Below are positions 5,122-6,258 of a stretch of DNA of 6,258 bases, piece by piece. Both the position numbers and the translations under genes were made by a program. Each line of letters begins with the position of its first letter. The stretch's first letter is position 1. Location of the stretch: the NCBI GenBank assembly GCA_947167745.1, contig CAMVJE010000076.1, forward strand, positions 1-6,258, written 5' to 3'. Source of the stretch: an uncultured Treponema sp. Lineage in GTDB: Bacteria > Spirochaetota > Spirochaetia > Treponematales > Treponemataceae. The notes under the pieces were generated by a model. The model was not told the origin of the DNA. It searched no databases and saw only the letters and a program-made list of their open reading frames with translations.

Positions 5122-5958
5122 TTATGATGCAGATTTAAATGCTGACTGCAGCTGGCTCATATTTTCATCCAACGCAATCTGATAAATTTTTTGATTAAGC
5201 AGCTTTGCAGTCTCTCCATCCAAATCAGGACTGTCATCAGCCTTTATGAACATGAAGACGCAAAGTGTTTTGCCATCGGCAGTTCGCTTCATTATGAGGA
5301 CGGCATCAGAAACAAAATTGATTCCGTTGACAACAAGTTGAACATCTCGAATTTTCTCAAAAATTTTGAATTTTTCTGCACCGGGTCCGATATCACATCT
5401 GAAATAAGCCACATTAACATCAAGAATACTAGCAGTATAATTCTGACCATTGTGAGTAAATTTTGCAAAACTTGATGTATCACAATGAGCACGGACAAGA
5501 TTTCGCCTTCCCTTTGCTCCGTTAGCAGAAAGAACGCTCAGAATAGAATCAAAATCATTGCGGTTATGAGCAGAAAGGGCAAAACATCCTGCACTAAGAT
5601 GCAGCGTGTTAACATAATAAGATTTCAATTGTTCTTCTTCTGCTGGTGAATTTCGGGATATGTAGAACACACCAAGCAAAGTTTGTTCTCCGATAAACTC
5701 CTGAAGCTCACTTAAATAGGACTTCCATTCGATGCCCTCGACAGTAGAATCAACATTGAAAAACAGAATAGACTCAGGGAAAAGCTTAATGATTTCCCGA
5801 ATTTTTGTCTGAAGGGGGCATACATAATCATCATTTATGATGTAAGTCTGATAGCCTCGTGACAAAAAATCTTCCAAATATGCCTTTGGAATGAGTGACG
5901 TGTCTGGCGCAATAAAAAAAGTCTTGCGGCCAAATAATTCAATATTTGAAGGTACCAT
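5122..5958 (-). CDS. PilZ-like protein with receiver-like N-terminus, degenerate c-di-GMP motif
   Basis: The protein has 278 residues, appears soluble and has no signal peptide. Residues 10-145 look like an alpha/beta, receiver-like domain (KTFFIAP, YQTYIINDD, ESILFFNVDS, LLGVFYISRN), but no clear phosphorylation triad is visible. From about 147 the stretch AKGRRNLVRAHC carries the RXXXR element of PilZ (R152 and R156), and the layout resembles treponemal PilZ proteins as I know them. The second c-di-GMP motif, normally D/NXSXXG, here reads D180-V-N-V-A-Y185: the aspartate is kept but serine and glycine are replaced. Binding of c-di-GMP may be weak or lost. Being transcribed directly ahead of a chemoreceptor suggests a role in motility or its control, which is an inference. 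The only plausible start is ATG 5958, which has no Shine-Dalgarno sequence. Its 3' end is 36 bp from the chemoreceptor start. Confidence 0.72.
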   Translation of the reverse strand: MVPSNIELFGRKTFFIAPDTSLIPKAYLEDFLSRGYQTYIINDDYVCPLQTKIREIIKLFPESILFFNVDSTVEGIEWKSYLSELQEFIGEQTLLGVFYISRNSPAEEEQLKSYYVNTLHLSAGCFALSAHNRNDFDSILSVLSANGAKGRRNLVRAHCDTSSFAKFTHNGQNYTASILDVNVAYFRCDIGPGAEKFKIFEKIRDVQLVVNGINFVSDAVLIMKRTADGKTLCVFMFIKADDSPDLDGETAKLLNQKIYQIALDENMSQLQSAFKSAS

Positions 5959-5959
5959 A

Positions 5960-5975
5960 GAGTTAAGTATAACTC
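5960..5975 (-). promoter_or_regulatory. -10 element inside a palindrome, adjoining the PilZ-like start
   Basis: Read on the minus strand, GAGTTA-TACT-TAACTC is a perfect 6-bp inverted repeat with a 4-bp centre. It contains TATACT (5966-5971), five of six for a -10. Seven bases separate the hexamer from the A of the ATG, so transcription could start at the initiation codon itself. That fits the absence of a Shine-Dalgarno sequence and suggests a leaderless mRNA. No good -35 is seen (best three of six at an 18-bp spacer), so an activator or another sigma factor may be needed. Confidence 0.4.
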
Positions 5976-6011
5976 ATATAAGGAATAAATGCGAGATTTT
6001 TATTGTTTTTT

Positions 6012-6038
6012 TTGGATTATTTTAAGAAGTTTTATATT
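6012..6038 (+). promoter_or_regulatory. Candidate promoter of the thioesterase-like gene
   Basis: TATATT at 6033-6038 matches the -10 at five of six bases. TTGGAT at 6012-6017 is a poor -35 with a short 15-bp spacer. Start would be near 6045, giving a leader of about 29 nt that includes AAGGTGAT (6053-6060), complementary to the 16S 3' end. The 115-bp divergent spacer (5959-6073) is AT-rich, so the call is tentative. Confidence 0.3.
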
Positions 6039-6073
6039 TTCTCTCTAAAAAAAAGGTGATAAAATTAATAATT

Positions 6074-6258
6074 ATGGAAAACGAATTGATTTTTACTCAG
6101 GAAAGGAATATTTCTTCCGCATTTATCGACAGCTCCCTCAAAATGGGAATCGCACAGTCAGTTCTTATGGTTCAGGATAATCTCACAGAATGTTTCAGCC
6201 GGCTGGGCTGTGACGGAGTGGTTTACAGGGAAAAATACAAGGCCTTCTGGGTTTTTAC
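6074..6258 (+). CDS. Probable acyl-ACP thioesterase, 3' end outside the window
   Basis: The first 61 codons are present, read MENELIFTQERNISSAF onward to the edge. The pattern FIDSSLKMGIAQSVLMVQD, then a short helix, LGCDGVV and REKYKAFWVFT matches the start of a hotdog-fold acyl-ACP thioesterase: first strand, then the long central helix, then the strand with the W. Such enzymes release fatty acids from acyl carrier protein in the cytoplasm. The catalytic residues would lie beyond the edge, so this rests on N-terminal resemblance alone. The likely Shine-Dalgarno sequence AAGGTGAT ends 13 bases before the ATG, longer than usual, with no better in-frame start. Another hotdog-family enzyme is the main alternative. 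Confidence 0.55.
   Translation, partial: MENELIFTQERNISSAFIDSSLKMGIAQSVLMVQDNLTECFSRLGCDGVVYREKYKAFWVF

Noticed and set aside
5191..5498. Frames on both strands inside the PilZ-like gene
   Set aside because: They lie wholly within the PilZ-like coding sequence without ribosome sites or domain signatures.

Overview
The window looks like chromosomal DNA from a spirochaete, most likely a Treponema (inferred from protein content, not searched). The clues are moderately AT-rich DNA, a membrane-anchored NusG-domain-II protein directly upstream of radA, a PilZ-type protein whose receiver-like N-terminus and 'AKGRR..VR' motif resemble treponemal PilZ proteins, a large dCache/HAMP chemoreceptor, and the start of a probable acyl-ACP thioesterase. 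No mobile element, CRISPR array or phage gene is visible.

Layout. At the left edge (1-48, minus) lies the 5' two thirds of a tRNA-Thr(GGU) gene. Its near-consensus promoter (TTGACA-N17-TATATT) carries a 7-bp inverted repeat. cysE (serine O-acetyltransferase) follows on the plus strand, probably starting at 203 rather than 191. Just after its stop, on the opposite strand, is the most interesting element: a probable stand-alone small RNA gene of about 96 nt (1138 down to 1043). It has a near-perfect promoter with the same hexamers and spacer as the tRNA promoter, three consecutive hairpins, a single-stranded CUCUCUCC stretch that could pair with Shine-Dalgarno sequences, and a 17-bp perfect terminator hairpin followed by a U-tract. 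I do not recognise its family. A T-rich stretch then leads into a two-gene plus-strand unit: a NusG-domain-II membrane protein and radA, whose ribosome binding site overlaps the upstream stop codon.

The right half is mainly a minus-strand pair transcribed toward radA: a PilZ-like protein with a degenerate c-di-GMP motif, then a 692-residue chemoreceptor. The stop codons of radA and the chemoreceptor abut with no base between them. The PilZ-like gene has no Shine-Dalgarno sequence and a -10-like hexamer eight bases before its ATG, so its mRNA may be leaderless. On the plus strand, divergent from it across 115 bp, a thioesterase-like gene runs off the right edge.

Functionally the window mixes housekeeping (tRNA, cysteine synthesis, recombination and repair, probably lipid synthesis) with a sensory/motility pair. 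The protein genes are ordinary. The novelty is in the non-coding DNA: the small RNA, its antisense relation to the cysE 3' end, and the palindromes laid over promoters.
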